The notes below the pieces were generated by a model. It saw only the letters and a list, made by a program, of their open reading frames with translations. It was not told the origin of the DNA and made no database searches. The position numbers and the translations under genes are program-made. Of a stretch of 64,000 bases of DNA, positions 46,159-58,900 are shown one piece after another. Source of the stretch: Lathyrus oleraceus (taxonomy: Eukaryota > Streptophyta > Magnoliopsida > Fabales > Fabaceae); NCBI RefSeq assembly GCF_024323335.1, contig NC_066581.1:460433197-460497196 (forward strand). The letters run 5' to 3'. Position 1 is the first letter of the stretch. Every line of letters begins with the position of its first letter.

Positions 46159-48622
46159 TGTCGCAACCAGAAAAAAGGAATGCGAAAAAAACAACCGGCG
46201 AGAAAAGAGATGACAGAAGAGTCACCACCGTGCGTTATTTATCCCAAAGGAGGGAAAGGAAACGCTCGAAGTAAACCTGGAAAAAAAATAAAAAGACAAG
46301 GTCTCGCAACCAAATCTTGGGTTCGGGAGCCGATTATGCGAAGGGAAGGTATTAGCACCCCTACGCATCCGTAGTACTCTACGGGATCCACTTTTGTTGT
46401 TCTTGTCTAAAGGGTGTGGGTTTATTTAATGTACTATTTACTAAAAGGGGGTCAAAAGAAAATGACTCGCACGGATGTCGCATCCACTACATACGTACCT
46501 CATATGAACATGAGAATCAGAGTCTTCGTAGCTCGGCTACCTAGGGGTTAAAGAGGAGTGTGCTCGGTAAGACGTCACTTCTTATGCCTACGTATCTCAT
46601 CTGGAATGAGAATTAGAGCAAGACGTAGTTCGGCTAACTACGGGTTAAGGGTTGTGTTTTGGGGTGAACGACGTTACTACTCAATCTACCGGATGCTCGA
46701 CCTTTGGAGACTTACTCGCCTGTATTAGAAGGAGATAACGTGTTCTTAGGAGAAGAAAAATCAATGAGTTGTTGGTGTTTTAGGGATGCTCATGCAAAAA
46801 GGCAGTCCTAGACGAAGGAATCGCGCTACCTTAATTGACATGCAAACAGGAGACTATACGAAGCCTAGCAATCCTATGGGGAGACGATCACAACATACAA
46901 AACAAACATGCATAAAGTAAACACGCCTGCAAGGGGGCTCAAACATACAGGGGTAGGGCTTTAGTCAAGAGGGGTCATATCAACCTCGACAAACAAGCCA
47001 TGGGAGGGTAATCAAATGGGCTCTTAACCACTGACATTGACCGTCAGGGTGAGCAGATCAAAAGGGTAATGAGGGTAAGACCTCATAGCTCTTAACCCTG
47101 GACAGGGTGAGCTCATGACAAGGCGTGGGGGTTCAGAAAGATGGAACCCTCTCCACTGACTACCCGGACAAAAGATCTTGGGGCTTTTGCTCTAAAGCAT
47201 CGACACGTAGTGTGATCTTAAAGAACGACGCACTGAATAACGGGGGATTGACTACTAATCCCTTTTATCCGTCAATTGCCTCTTCATGGAGGTCTTCAAC
47301 ACTGGTGCCTCTTTTTGGAGGTCTTTAGGCACAAAAGTAAACACACAAAAACATTGCCTCATATCGAGGTCTTCCAGCTAAGAAAGCGGTAAAAATGCGG
47401 GAAAAATAAAGGGATCAAGAGATCTACCGTACGGATAAAGATCCGAAGTAATAGCAACTAAAGGAACAAGAAAACCCAGAGATCCCCTCAAGCTAGCACC
47501 ATCAAAGAAAGCGGGTCAGTACAGGTAATCGGAATAAACCTCCGGGTGGTACCCCACAAATAAAGTGGAACACCGAGCAAGCTATCCCTGCAAGAGTATG
47601 TGAGCCCTCACAAAAACTCAACAAAAAGGTTAGAGTAACAGGATGGAATCAGGGAAAACAATGCCATAACAAACATAAAACGGGTTAGAGCGAACAGAAA
47701 AAATCAAATGTTGTCGCGATCGCTGCTGCTTCGCTTAGCGAAGCTTCGCTGCATGCTCGCCTAGCGAAGCGGCTAGCGAATGCCTGCGGGTTTTGGGTTC
47801 TTCATTGATAACAGTCCGATCTCGGCAACGCCAAACCATGTGGTCTACATTTCAGAAAGTAAGTGATTAAATATTCAAGGTATTGTTTACACATTCATGC
47901 ACATCTAAACCCGTGGGCAAAACCTCACGATAATACCTCATACATTCAGAGTATTCAAATTAAAAACATAAGGTAATGGGAATAAGGGCAAACCTGATTA
48001 GAGAGATCGATTAGAATCGAAAGGCACGGCTGGGTTTGCAAAGCAATGTTAGGGTTTGCGTGAGATGGAGGTGAAAAAGTGTGTGAGTCGGAGTGAACTT
48101 TTCAGAGCTGTCTGGAGGCTGCTCTGAATTCTGTTAGCTTTCTCTCTTCTGCCAGGGAATCAGAATCGCCTCTTGTTCTACTGAAACTCTGGTATTTATA
48201 ACCTGATTTCCATGGCTTGGTGGGCTCAAATGAGGGCAACTCAAGCCCATGACTTTCTGTTATATTCTGAAAACGCGTGCGCTTCGCCTAGCGAAGGATC
48301 TGCTCGCTTAGCGAGCATGACATTTCCTTTCGCTAAGCGAACCACGCTGCTCGCCTTGCGAGCATGACAACTCAGGCTATGCTTTTTGCTCCTTCGAGAT
48401 TAGCACTTGGACTGAGGAATAAACCCCATTTGAACCTGTTGGAAGTAACTCAAGTCTTTCCCTTGTGTTGACTGATCACCCGGATAGAACCCATAGAGTG
48501 TCTTGGATGATGTTCAAGCTTCTTGGATTTGATCCTGATTGACATGATGAAATGCAATATGAAATGTGAAATGACCTAAAAATGAATGCATGAATGAGGA
48601 GGGAAAATTTTGGGGTGTTACA
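46159..48622 (-). mobile_element. solo LTR, Tat-type, inside the copia pol
   Basis: A 2464-bp LTR starting TGTCGCAACC and ending GGGGTGTTACA, flanked by the perfect duplication GTTTG. There is no internal region, so it is a solo LTR left by LTR-LTR recombination. A minus-strand TATA box (TATAAATA) lies at 48193-48200. The left 250 bp share wording with the Ogre LTR start (GAGTCACCACCGTGC, GAAGGTATTAGCACCC, TAGTACTCTA), so it is a distant Ogre relative. It carries several TTCGCTTAGCGAA-type palindromes. Confidence 0.88.
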
Positions 48623-49364
48623 GTTTGCTTTCTGACATTTCAGACTTATTTAGAATGTCTTTTATGAATTTTCTTTGGTATACATAGGTAGCATCTAATG
48701 TTTGATTGATTTGAACCCCTAGAAAGAACTTTAGTTCTTGCATCAGACTCATTTCAAATTCAGCCTGCATTAGCTCAGTAAATTCTTGATGGACAGAGGG
48801 GTTAGCAGAACCAAAAATCATGTCATCAACGTATATCAGACATAACGTAAGGTCGTTTCTGATGTTTTTACAGAAGAGAGTGGAATCGACTTTTCCTCTG
48901 ATAAAATCATTTTCTAGAAGAAAAGAACTTATTATTTTATATCAAGCTCTGGGAGCTTGTTTAAGACCATAAAGAGATTTTTCCAGTTTAAAAACATGTT
49001 CTTGACATTTTGAGTTTTCAAAACCAGGAGGCTGATGAACATACACCTCTTTAGAAATATATCCATTCAGAAGCACACTTTTAACGTCCATCTAATATAG
49101 TTTGATGGAGTAATTTACAGCAAAGGATACAAGTAAACGAATAGATTCTAACCTGGTGGCTGGAGAAAAGATTTCATTTTAGTCAATTCCTTCTTGTTGG
49201 TTGTAACCTTGTGCCACCAATTGTGCTTTGTTTCTAACCACTTCATCCTTTTCATTGAGTTTGTTTCTGTACACCCATTTGGTTCCAATCACGTGGGTTC
49301 CCTTGGGTCTTGGTACAATATCCCAGACACCGTTGTTTGCAAATTGATCAGGTTCTTCTTTCAT
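48623..49364 (-). pseudogene. copia reverse transcriptase
   Basis: Frames 49179-49364 and 48618-48821 with a broken stretch between. The first holds the RT entry (NGVWDIVPRPKGTHVIGTKW, VYRNKLNEKDEVVRNKAQLV). The region just before 48821 reads IYVDDM, the catalytic box, followed by IFGSANPSVHQEF and EMSLMQELKFFLGVQINQT. The catalytic aspartates are intact, but the reading frame is broken by stops, and the end is cut by the solo LTR at 48622. Confidence 0.88.
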
Positions 49365-49907
49365 TTCCTAAATCCATTCTTTGTCTTGAAGAACTTCTTC
49401 AAAGGATGTTGGCTCTATCAGAGATACTAGTCCCATAAGTATTTCTTCAGAACCTTTGAATGTTGATCTTGTTCTGACAAGTTCGTTCTTGTCTCCCATA
49501 ATTAATTCTTCAGAAACATTTTGTTTATTTCTTGGTCTTTTCTGATTGATTGTAACTTCAGGTGCTTATGACATTTTCTTTTGTGCTTCTTCAGATTCTT
49601 TAGTCTTTTCGTCAAAACCTGGAAGTGTTATCTCCAAATCTGCAACATTCTCAACTAGCTTTGACTTTTCAGAGTCAAACTTATCATCAAATCTGACATG
49701 TATTGATTCTTCCACAATTTGTGTTTTTGTATTGTATAGTCTATAACCTTTAGAGTGTTCTGATTATCCCAACATAATACACTTTTGTGCTTTAGAGTCA
49801 AACTTGTTCTGATTATCTTTAGTATTTAGGATAAAGCAAGAACATCCAAAAGGATGAAAATAAGAAATGTTGGGTTTTCTTCCCTTGCACAGTTCATAAG
49901 GAGTATT

Positions 49908-50219
49908 CTATAGAATAGGTCTAATAGAGATTCTATTCTGAATATAACACGTTGTATTCACAGCTTCAGCCCAGAAGTGCTTGGCTACATTTGTTTCATT
50001 GATCATGGTTCTGGCCATTTCTTGGAGAGTCCTATTCTTCCTTTCTACAACTATATTTTGTTGTGGAATTCTAGGACAAGAGAAATCATGGGATATTCCA
50101 TTAGAGTCAAAAAGCTCTTCAAAAAATTTGTTTTTAAATTCGCCACCATGATCACTTCTGACTGTGATGATTTTAGAGTCAAATTCATTTTTCACTTTTG
50201 AGCAGAAACTAGTGAACAC
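49908..50219 (-). pseudogene. copia integrase core
   Basis: A 103-residue frame with the second catalytic Asp in TVRSDHGGEFKNKFFEELF and the Glu in VVERKNRTLQEMARTMINE. The first Asp block (LLHIDLFGP type) is readable around 50300-50400 in another frame. The glycine normally before VVERK is replaced (QQNIVVERK). The integrase zinc region lies further upstream, interrupted by stops. 49365-49907 is the pol linker, with no open domain. Confidence 0.87.
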
Positions 50220-50664
50220 AGAATGTGACTCATTCTTGTGTCTTAGGAATTTTACCCAAGTCCAACGACTATAATCATCAATGATGACAAGTCCATACTT
50301 CTTACTATTGACTGATGATGTCTTAACAAGTCCAAATAGGTCAATATGTAGAAGTTCTAGAGGCTTAGAGGTAGAAACAACATTTTTATTTTTGAAAGTT
50401 GTTTTAGAAAACTTTCCTTTCTAACATTCCTCACAAAGAGCATCTGAAGAGAACTTCAACTTAGGTAGGCCTTTTACTAACTCAAGTTTATTTAGCTGAG
50501 AAGTCCTCCTCATGCTAACGTGACCCAAGCGTTTATGCCATACCCATTTCTCTTCATTTACAAGCATTAAACATTTTACATTTTGATCTTTTACATCTGA
50601 AAGATTAATTTTGTAAATGTTGTTCTTCCTCTTACCAGTGAAAAGGATTATTCCATTTTTGTGA

Positions 50665-50994
50665 TTAATAGCTTTGCACGTTTTTTTTAAAGATTATATC
50701 ATAACTGTTATCACTTAATTGACTTATGGATAACAAGTTATGCATTAATCCTTCAACATAAATGACATTATAATTAGAGGGAAGAGATCCATTACCAGCT
50801 GTTCCAGATCCTCTGATTCTTCCTTTCTGTTTCCCTCCAAAACCTAAGAAGCCATCTTCTTTAAGTTCCAGGCTTTGGAACATATGATTTCTTCCATCAT
50901 GTGTCGTAAGTATCCAGAGTCTAGGTACCGTGATTGGTGTTTTAACTCTGCTGCACAAGATATCTGCAAAATATACTATTTTATCTTTTGGCAC
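50665..50994 (-). pseudogene. copia protease remnant and gag-pre-integrase domain
   Basis: A 109-residue frame. It starts in the gag-protease linker (VPKDKIVYFADIL, LWILTTHDGRNHMFQSL) and passes into the gag-pre-integrase stretch (SNYNVIYVEGLMHNLLSISQ). The Asp-Ser-Gly active-site block expected between these two is absent, so protease activity is lost here. 50995-51158 upstream is gag-end linker, cut by the Ogre LTR. Confidence 0.8.
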
Positions 50995-51158
50995 CCAGAA
51001 TCTTTTGGGTCCTTTATGATTAGTTATCCCAGAGTTTCTTGAAACTTTGGGTTTTCTAGCATTATTAAATTTTTGTGTTTGTGTATGTGTGAATGATAAG
51101 AAAAAGGAGATTTAGGTTTGTCTTCTGCATATGGTATTGAGTCATCTTCATCAGAGTC

Positions 51159-54100
51159 TGTAAGACCCCTATTTTGACCCTAAGATCCCTCATGGCATCA
51201 TGACATTGCATTTGCATCTTGCCTCAAGGATCATAAGCATCTTGGATCTTACCTTTGGGTGGGATCTCTTAAGAGTTAGTTTGAGATCACCAAGCATGCT
51301 TGAATTGTGTATTATTTCTTTTCTTATTTTGTTTACTAACCAAAAGCACAAAAATATGTCACTAACATCTTTTGCTTGTAGTTTGAGCAGTCACAAGGTC
51401 CAAAGCTTCTAGGAGATCCTATGTGCATTGATAGGGCCAATTGAATATGAAAGCAAGCATGGAAATGGTTCCCAAATCTATCATCCCTCATATATGCCTC
51501 CCAAGTATCTCAATTTATCATTTTGATCAAAGCAAACCAAAAGGTTTGAGGTTCGTTTCTAAAGGAAACCCTAATTCATCTGTGTACCAACTATGTCTTG
51601 CTCATGAAGCAACCTCAACCTATGATCAAATGCAATTAAGGGAAGTTCTTTAATTCATCATTTCATGCATATTTGAGCATATATGAGTGCCCTCAATCAT
51701 TAATTCATCAAGATATGAGGTATAGATTTGAGAAGTTGATCAGTCAATTCATCTGACCATTTTGAAGTACACTGAGACCTAATTTTAATGTCTTTCTCAA
51801 ATGGAGATGACCCCAAGTGAAAATATGTTCTTAAGAATCGTATGAACAACTTTCATGTTCATCAAAAATTTATTTGAAGCTTGAAAGGTCATCATCCATT
51901 TCAATACATTATAGGTCATTTTGACTGAAACCCTAATTTTGGTTCAACTTCCCAAGGACATAACTCATTCATTTTTCATTATATTGAGGTGGGATCAAAT
52001 GCATTGGAAAGATTAAGCTGTCTAATTCAAATGTTATGTTGAGAAAAATTTCAAAATCCTAAAATAAATACATGTGATAATGCAAAACATTATAGGTCAC
52101 TTTGGACCAAAAGCATTGAAATGTGAAAAAGTCCAACTTCAAGTGCCCATAACTTATTCATCAAAAATCCAAATGATGCAAAATGTAAGCCCAAATTGAT
52201 TGTATTGAAAGGATCTACAACTTTGATGTTGACAATTTTGTCATTTGGAGCTTGTATTATTGAAACAAAGGTGCTTAAAGTTTGGCTATTTTTGAAAATC
52301 TCACATGAACATATTTTGCACCCTACAGTTCATGATCATTTTTCATCAATTTCCAATTGTCAAATGAAGTTTTGATCAACATAACAAATGATACTCATGC
52401 AAAGAGCTTCCCAACCATTACTCATAAGGTTATGTTTCAATTATGGAAATGGCATTTTCGAAAGCATGAACATATTGGTACAATTTTGGAAACCATTTAA
52501 ATTTGCATTGCATGAGATGATTATGCATAATCTACACAACCAATTTGATTCCAATTAGAATCAGCTTGCAAATCCAAGTGGAATTGGACCCTCCATGCGC
52601 CTGTACAGGCCCATGCATGGAGGCCCTTTCCATCCATGCAATGAAATGTTCATGCATCTCAGCCTTGCTTTTGCTATAACTACAATGCCATTGCCTCTCA
52701 TTTGAGTAACCTAAAGGCGCGCTAAATGCTGCACGAATCATCCCTCAACCATACTCAAAAGGAAATCACCATTTTCATTCACAATTTTCAGATCTAAACT
52801 TCAAATTCATCAATTGATTTTTAGATCTAAAGTTCCTTAGCCTCATTCACTTTGATCCAAAGAACAAACTACAAGCATCAACACCAAGGAATTGTGCTCT
52901 CCAACTCTGCAAATCAGAGGTTTATTTCAAATTTTACTTTCTTCGAATCAGCTCCTATATTGCTTGTTTCTCGCTGTTGCTGTGTTGTCTGAAGGCCTCT
53001 TCATATAGGCAATCATTTAGAACCTTGAATTTTCAAATTCCAACAAGTTCAGTTGAACACCACAGAAATTCAACCTCTGATTTCTCTCTATGTAGAAACC
53101 TAGAGTGGATTTGGTTGGCACAGGGGTGATGTACATCACCCCAGCTTTCGTTTGGTACCTAGATCGTGGCATTTGGTGCTCTTTTATTTCTTTGCAATTT
53201 TTGCCTTCGACGGAAGCTGGCCAGAGAAGATGGTGGTGCAGGTCACCGTCCAATCTCTAAATTGAATCTGAGCCATTCATTTGCTTTTCCAGATTTAATC
53301 CAGGCCACTCAATGTTATGACTTGTTTATTGGCTATGTGTGATTCAGTTGACTAGAGTGTATGGTGAGTGCGCGCTTCCTGGCCACGTGATGATCCCCGT
53401 CAATTAATGAAATCAGATCAGACGCTCCACGCTTTTTCCCCATTTTAAATTCTGATTTTAATTTTCTTTTATTTCTTTTAATTCCATTCCATTTTAAAAA
53501 TTCATATCTCCTTCATTATTGGTCCAAAAAATGTGAGACCAATTGCATTTTTCTCCTTTTAATTTCTAGTTTCTAAAAATGATTTTTAATATTTTTTATT
53601 TTATCATTTGATATTTTTTATAAATTTTCTCTTTTCTGCTTATTTTTAATTCTTTTTAAATAGTTTTTTATATTCAAAAAATACAAAAATATTTTTCCAA
53701 CCTCTTTGAATGATGATAGATCTATGAAATTTTTTCTCATCAATTTATTAATTGATTTGAGATTTATTTGAGATTTTAATTCAATTAGGTTATTTTTATG
53801 CATTTTTAATTGATTAAAAATAGTTTCTGACTTCTAAAAATGCTGAAATTTTTTGTCAATCTTTGTTTGACCTTGTTGAACTTAGGATAATTCACTTGGA
53901 CTTTTCAAAGTTGATTTGAAGTGAGTTTGAAGTTTGACCATTCTTTATTATTTTAATTCAAGTATTATCTTAAATTTGAAAAATACAAAAAATATTTTAT
54001 TTGTTTCTTGACTTCTAATCTTCATTTTACTTCGATTTACTATTGTTTGACCTTGATCTTCTCTATCTTTGGTCAATGCTTGTTGAATATTTCATTTCAT

Positions 54101-55927
54101 TTCCATTAATGTACTTTAATATTCTTCTTCTTCTTCTTTTTTATCAATGAGTTAAAGATTGGTGGTTAGCCTTGATACATGGGAGGTCTAACCTTCCTTG
54201 ATTCAAATCTAATTCAACTTGATCATGGATCAAGTGAATGGCTTTGCATTAAGGATAGGTTGCTTCCTAATCAAGCAAAGAACCTAAATCAATACAAGAT
54301 CATTTCTCATCTTCTTTTGGCATGGCAAGTTGTAGGAGCTTTATTCACTAATCAAGATATCTAACTTGTGGTGTTGCCTACATTATTATTAACCGGCCTC
54401 AGATAGTTGCGACTTCTACATAAGTCCAATTACGATTGCTTAACATAGCGCTAAATTGCCTTATGGCACACTAACACTAACCATTAACCATTAACATTTA
54501 ATTCTTACACTTTACATTTATGCAATTTACTATTCTTGTACATATTATTCATTTATTTTTTCCTTTGCTCATTTGAGCACATGTTTATGTTAATGCAATT
54601 TGCCTTTTGCTCACTTAAGCACATAATTGTGTATATACTTTTGTGCTTGTGTTTTGTTTGATTGTTGTGAACCAAATTCCAAAATGGACAAAAAGGACTT
54701 AGACTTTAGGACATTCCCTATGCAAAATTGGATTCAAAGAGCAACTAGGCATTAGGCCTTTAGAGTGCTATAAAAGTCAAAGAGCAACTAGGCATTGGGC
54801 TTTTAGAGTGCTATAAATGTTGAAGAGAACTTTGAAAGGACCAATTTCTAAACTCCTTCTTGTTCATTCTTTGTTTGCTTGATAGAACTTTTTGATGTGT
54901 GTGTTCTTGTGCTAGGGATCCTTATTTGAGCCAAATTGAAGAACCATTGTCATGAGCTTCTAAAGAGAGATCTAAGAGCCATTGGGGATCTTCTAAGAGC
55001 TTGCTTGATTGATTTGATTGCTTATTCCAAAGGATGGGAGCTACTTGGATCATCATTATGATCTCAAGAAGGGAACTCCATTTGTGGTCTTATTTCATTC
55101 CCTTCATCTCTTGTACGATTAGGACTTTAGCCACTCTTCTTCTTCCCTCCACTCTAACCCAAGCCAAAAAAATTGTGCAAACATTAGCACTTTTTTTCAA
55201 ACATTAGAAACCTAAGCATCATGCTTTTGATTTTCAAACTTTCTTTTCGTAACACTTATTTTGAATTGAATCTTTAAGTCAACTTTGACCATATTTTGTA
55301 AATACTTCTCATTGATAAATATAACTCATTCAAATACTTTTTGTGGTTTCAATGGCCACTTTCTTATCAAAACTTTTCATAACCTTTAGCTATTAGGTTT
55401 GAGTTATCCTTGAGGTAGATATAATACTCACCTATATCCTTAGTGATGGACAATGAGTCTTCCATGCTTATTATAGGGATAACGCCTCACTAGAATGTTG
55501 AAGCTATCCTCACATGGTGGATTTGTGGTTTTAGGTTGAGTTTTCTCCCTTGGATAACAAAAGACCTTAGGGCTTTTGGACCAACCAATTCACCAACTTG
55601 TTTTGAGATTTTTACCCCGAACTACAAGGTTTTGATCCTAATCTTTTTAAGATGGGACGTAGGCAATGGGTTTATCCATTCAAACACAAATTGTAAATAA
55701 CTTGTATATTCTCTTCTCATCTCTTCAATCGTGTTTGCACAAACAAATTTTCACAAAATACCAACCTTACAACAAGTATGAAAAGGGCTCCCTAGGAGTA
55801 CCTAGGATGTTTTGGGTGCTTAAAACCTTCCCATTGCATAACCAACCCCCTTACCCCGATCTCTGGCATTTTTACTAGTTTTTGATTCGATAAAACTATT
55901 AGGTTTTTGTTCGCTTTCTAACCATTC
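51159..55927 (+). repeat. Ogre LTR in opposite orientation, 3' end missing
   Basis: The only plus-strand Ogre LTR: it starts TGTAAGACCC at 51159 and runs 4769 bp colinear with the reverse complement of 56021-60795. It has CCTGTACAGG at 52600-52609 and the 20-bp palindrome at 53123-53142; the TATA region (near 52673) is degenerate. The last ~93 bp are missing where the next Ogre begins. Solo LTR or 5' LTR cannot be decided. Confidence 0.9.
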
Positions 55928-58900
55928 TGTAGCGGGGTATTCGTTACCATTAGAGATATTGACTAAATCCGAGGTAAATCATACAAGTCGAGTCGCCACC
56001 GCACTTCTATTTATCCAAAGGAATGGTTAGAAAGCGAACAAAAACCTAAAAGTTTTAACAAAAACTAGTAAAAGAAACAGAGATCTGGGTAAGGGGGTTG
56101 GTTATGCAATGGGAAGGTGTTAGGCACCCAAAACATCCTAGGTACTCCTAGGGAGCCCTTTTCACACTTGTTGTAAGGTTGGTATTTTGTGAAAATTTTG
56201 TTTGTGCAAACATGATTGAAGAGATGAGAAAAGAATATACAAGTTTATTTACATTTTGTGTTTGGATGGATAAACTCATTGCCTACGTACCATCTTATAA
56301 AAAGATTAGGATCAAAACCTCGTAGTTCGGGGTAAAAATCTCAAAACAAGTTGGTGAATTGATTGGTCCAAAAGCCTTAAGGTCTTTTGTTATCAAAGGG
56401 AGAAAACCCAACCAAACCACAAATCCACCATGTGAGGATAGCTTCAACATGCTAGTGAGGGGTTAACCCTATAATAAGCATGGAAGACTCATTGTCCATC
56501 ACTAAGGATATAGGTGAGTATTACATCTACCACAAGGATAACTCAAACCTAATAGCTAAAGGTTATGAAAATTTTTGATTAAGGAAGTGGCCATTGGAAC
56601 CACAAAAAAGAAACTTGAATGAGTTATATCTACCAATTAGAAGTATATACAAAATGGTCAAAGTTGACTTAATGATTCAATTCAAAATAAGTATTATAAA
56701 AAGAAAGTTTGAAAATCAAAAGCCTAAGGCTTAGGTTTCTAATGTTGAAAACAAATGTTAGATGTTTGCACAAAAAGTTTTGGCTTGGGTTAGAGTGGAG
56801 AGAAGAAGAAGAATGGCTAAGTCCTAAGGAAAATAAAAGGGAAAGGGAAAGAAATGAAACCACACTAGGAGTCCCTCTCTTGAGATCATATTGATGATCC
56901 AAGTAGCTCCCATCCTTTGGAATAAGCAACCACAAAGTATAAGCAATCAGACAAGTCTCAAAAGAGATCCTCAATGCATCTTGTTTCTTCCACTTAGGTG
57001 AACATGGCAATGGTCCTCCAATTAAGCTCAAATGGAAACTCCTAGCACAAAAACACACACATCAAAAGTTCCATGAAGTAAAACAAGAATGGACGAGAGA
57101 GAGTTTAGAGATTTGGTCCTTCCAATCCATCTTCATCATTAAAATCCTTTTACTCCAATTTTTCATAAGGAAAGTCCTAGAATTTAAGTCCAATTCATCA
57201 TTTCTTTGCATATGGGAATTCCTAGAAACTAAGTCCATTTCTTTGCATTTGGTCCACAACAATCAAAACAAAAACACAAGCACAATAATATATACACAAT
57301 TATGTGCTCAAGTGAGCAAAAGGCAAATGGCATTAACATAAACATGTGCTCAAATGAGCAAAGAGAAAAGCAAATGAATAAAATGTGCAAGAATAGTAAA
57401 TTGCATAAAGTAAAATTTAGGAGTTAATGGTTAGTGTTAGTAGTTAGTGTGCCATAAGGTAAATTTAGCGCTATGTTAAGCAATCGTAATTGGACTTATG
57501 TAGAAGTCACAACTATCTGAGGTCGGTCAATAATAATGTAGGCAACAAACATAAGTTAGGAGTCTTGATTAGTGAACCAAGTCCCAAAAACTAGCCATGC
57601 CAAAAAGAAGAAGAGAAATGATCTTGTATTGGTTTAAGCCATTTGCATGATTTAGAAGACAACATATCCTTAATGCAAAGTCATTCACTTGATCAATTCA
57701 TCAAGATGAATTAGATTTGAATCAAGGAATGTTAAATCTCCCTAATCAATGCCAACTTATCAACCTTCAACTCATTGATCAAAAGAAAAGAAATAGAAGA
57801 AGAAGAAGGAGAAGATGGATAAGAGAAAATGGAAATGACAAAATAAAATGCATTAAATGGAATATCATGTACCAATCCTCATATGTTGACCAATAACATT
57901 AAAAGTCAAGGTCAAACAATCAAAAACAGAAGTGAGATGATGATTGGAAGTCAAGAAAAGAATAAAATATTTTTGGCATTTTTTAATATTACAAATAAAC
58001 TTGAATTAAAATATTAAAGAAAGGTCAAACTTCAAAATCACTTCAAATCAACCTTGAAAGGTCCAAGTGATTTATCCTAAGCCCAACAAGGTCAAACAAA
58101 GTTTGACAAAAAATTTCAGCATTTTTAAAAGTCAGAAACTATTTTTAATCAATTAAAAATGAGTAAAAATAACCTAATTGAACTAAAATCTCTAATAAAT
58201 CTCAAATCAATTCAAAAATTGATGAGAATATTTTTCATAGATCCATCATCGTTCAAATAGGTTAGGAAAATATTTTTGCATTTTTTGAATATCAAAAACT
58301 ATTTAAAATGAATTAAAAATAACCAGAAAAGAAAATATTCACAAAAAATATCAGATGACAAAAGAAAAAATATTAAAAATCAGAAATAGAAACTAGAAAT
58401 TATTTGGGAAATAATGCAATTGGTCCCATATTTTTTGGAATTAAAATGAGAGAGATATGATTTTTTGAAATAAAAGGAAATAAACAAAATAAAAACAGAA
58501 ATTAAGAAAATAGAAAAAGCGTGAGCCGTCTGATGATGATTCATTAATTGTTGTGGATCATCACACGACCAGGAAGCGCGTGTTCACCATACACGCGGGT
58601 CAAACGCATCACACCGTGCCAAATGAAAAGTCATAACAATGAAGGGGCAAGATCAAATCTGGAGAATGGATCCAACGGCCAGGATTTGAACTAGACTTGA
58701 TGAAGCCACCGGAGCCACCGTGTTCTCCGGTGAGCTTCCCAGATTCTGGCCAAGTTGCAGAACTTCAAAACTTAACCAAATCAAGCGATCTATACATCAA
58801 TAGAAAGCTAAGATGATGTAGATCATCCCTATACCATCCATTTTCATTCTAGATCTCTATGATTTGAGAAATCAGAAGTTGAAAATTCTGGTGTTCATCA

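Larger units (their letters stand above)
41521..51158 (-). mobile_element. SIRE/Maximus-type Ty1/copia element, 5' part missing, interrupted
   Basis: Minus-strand order: protease remnant and gag-pre-integrase (50994-50665), integrase (50219-49908), RT (49364-48623), a solo LTR insertion, RNase H (to 45418), env-like ORF (44888-43308), polypurine tract and 3' LTR (41521-42605). The pol order (integrase before RT) defines copia; the extra ORF after RNase H and the ~1.1-kb LTR fit SIRE/Maximus. Gag and the 5' LTR are cut off by the Ogre LTR at 51159. Confidence 0.9.
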
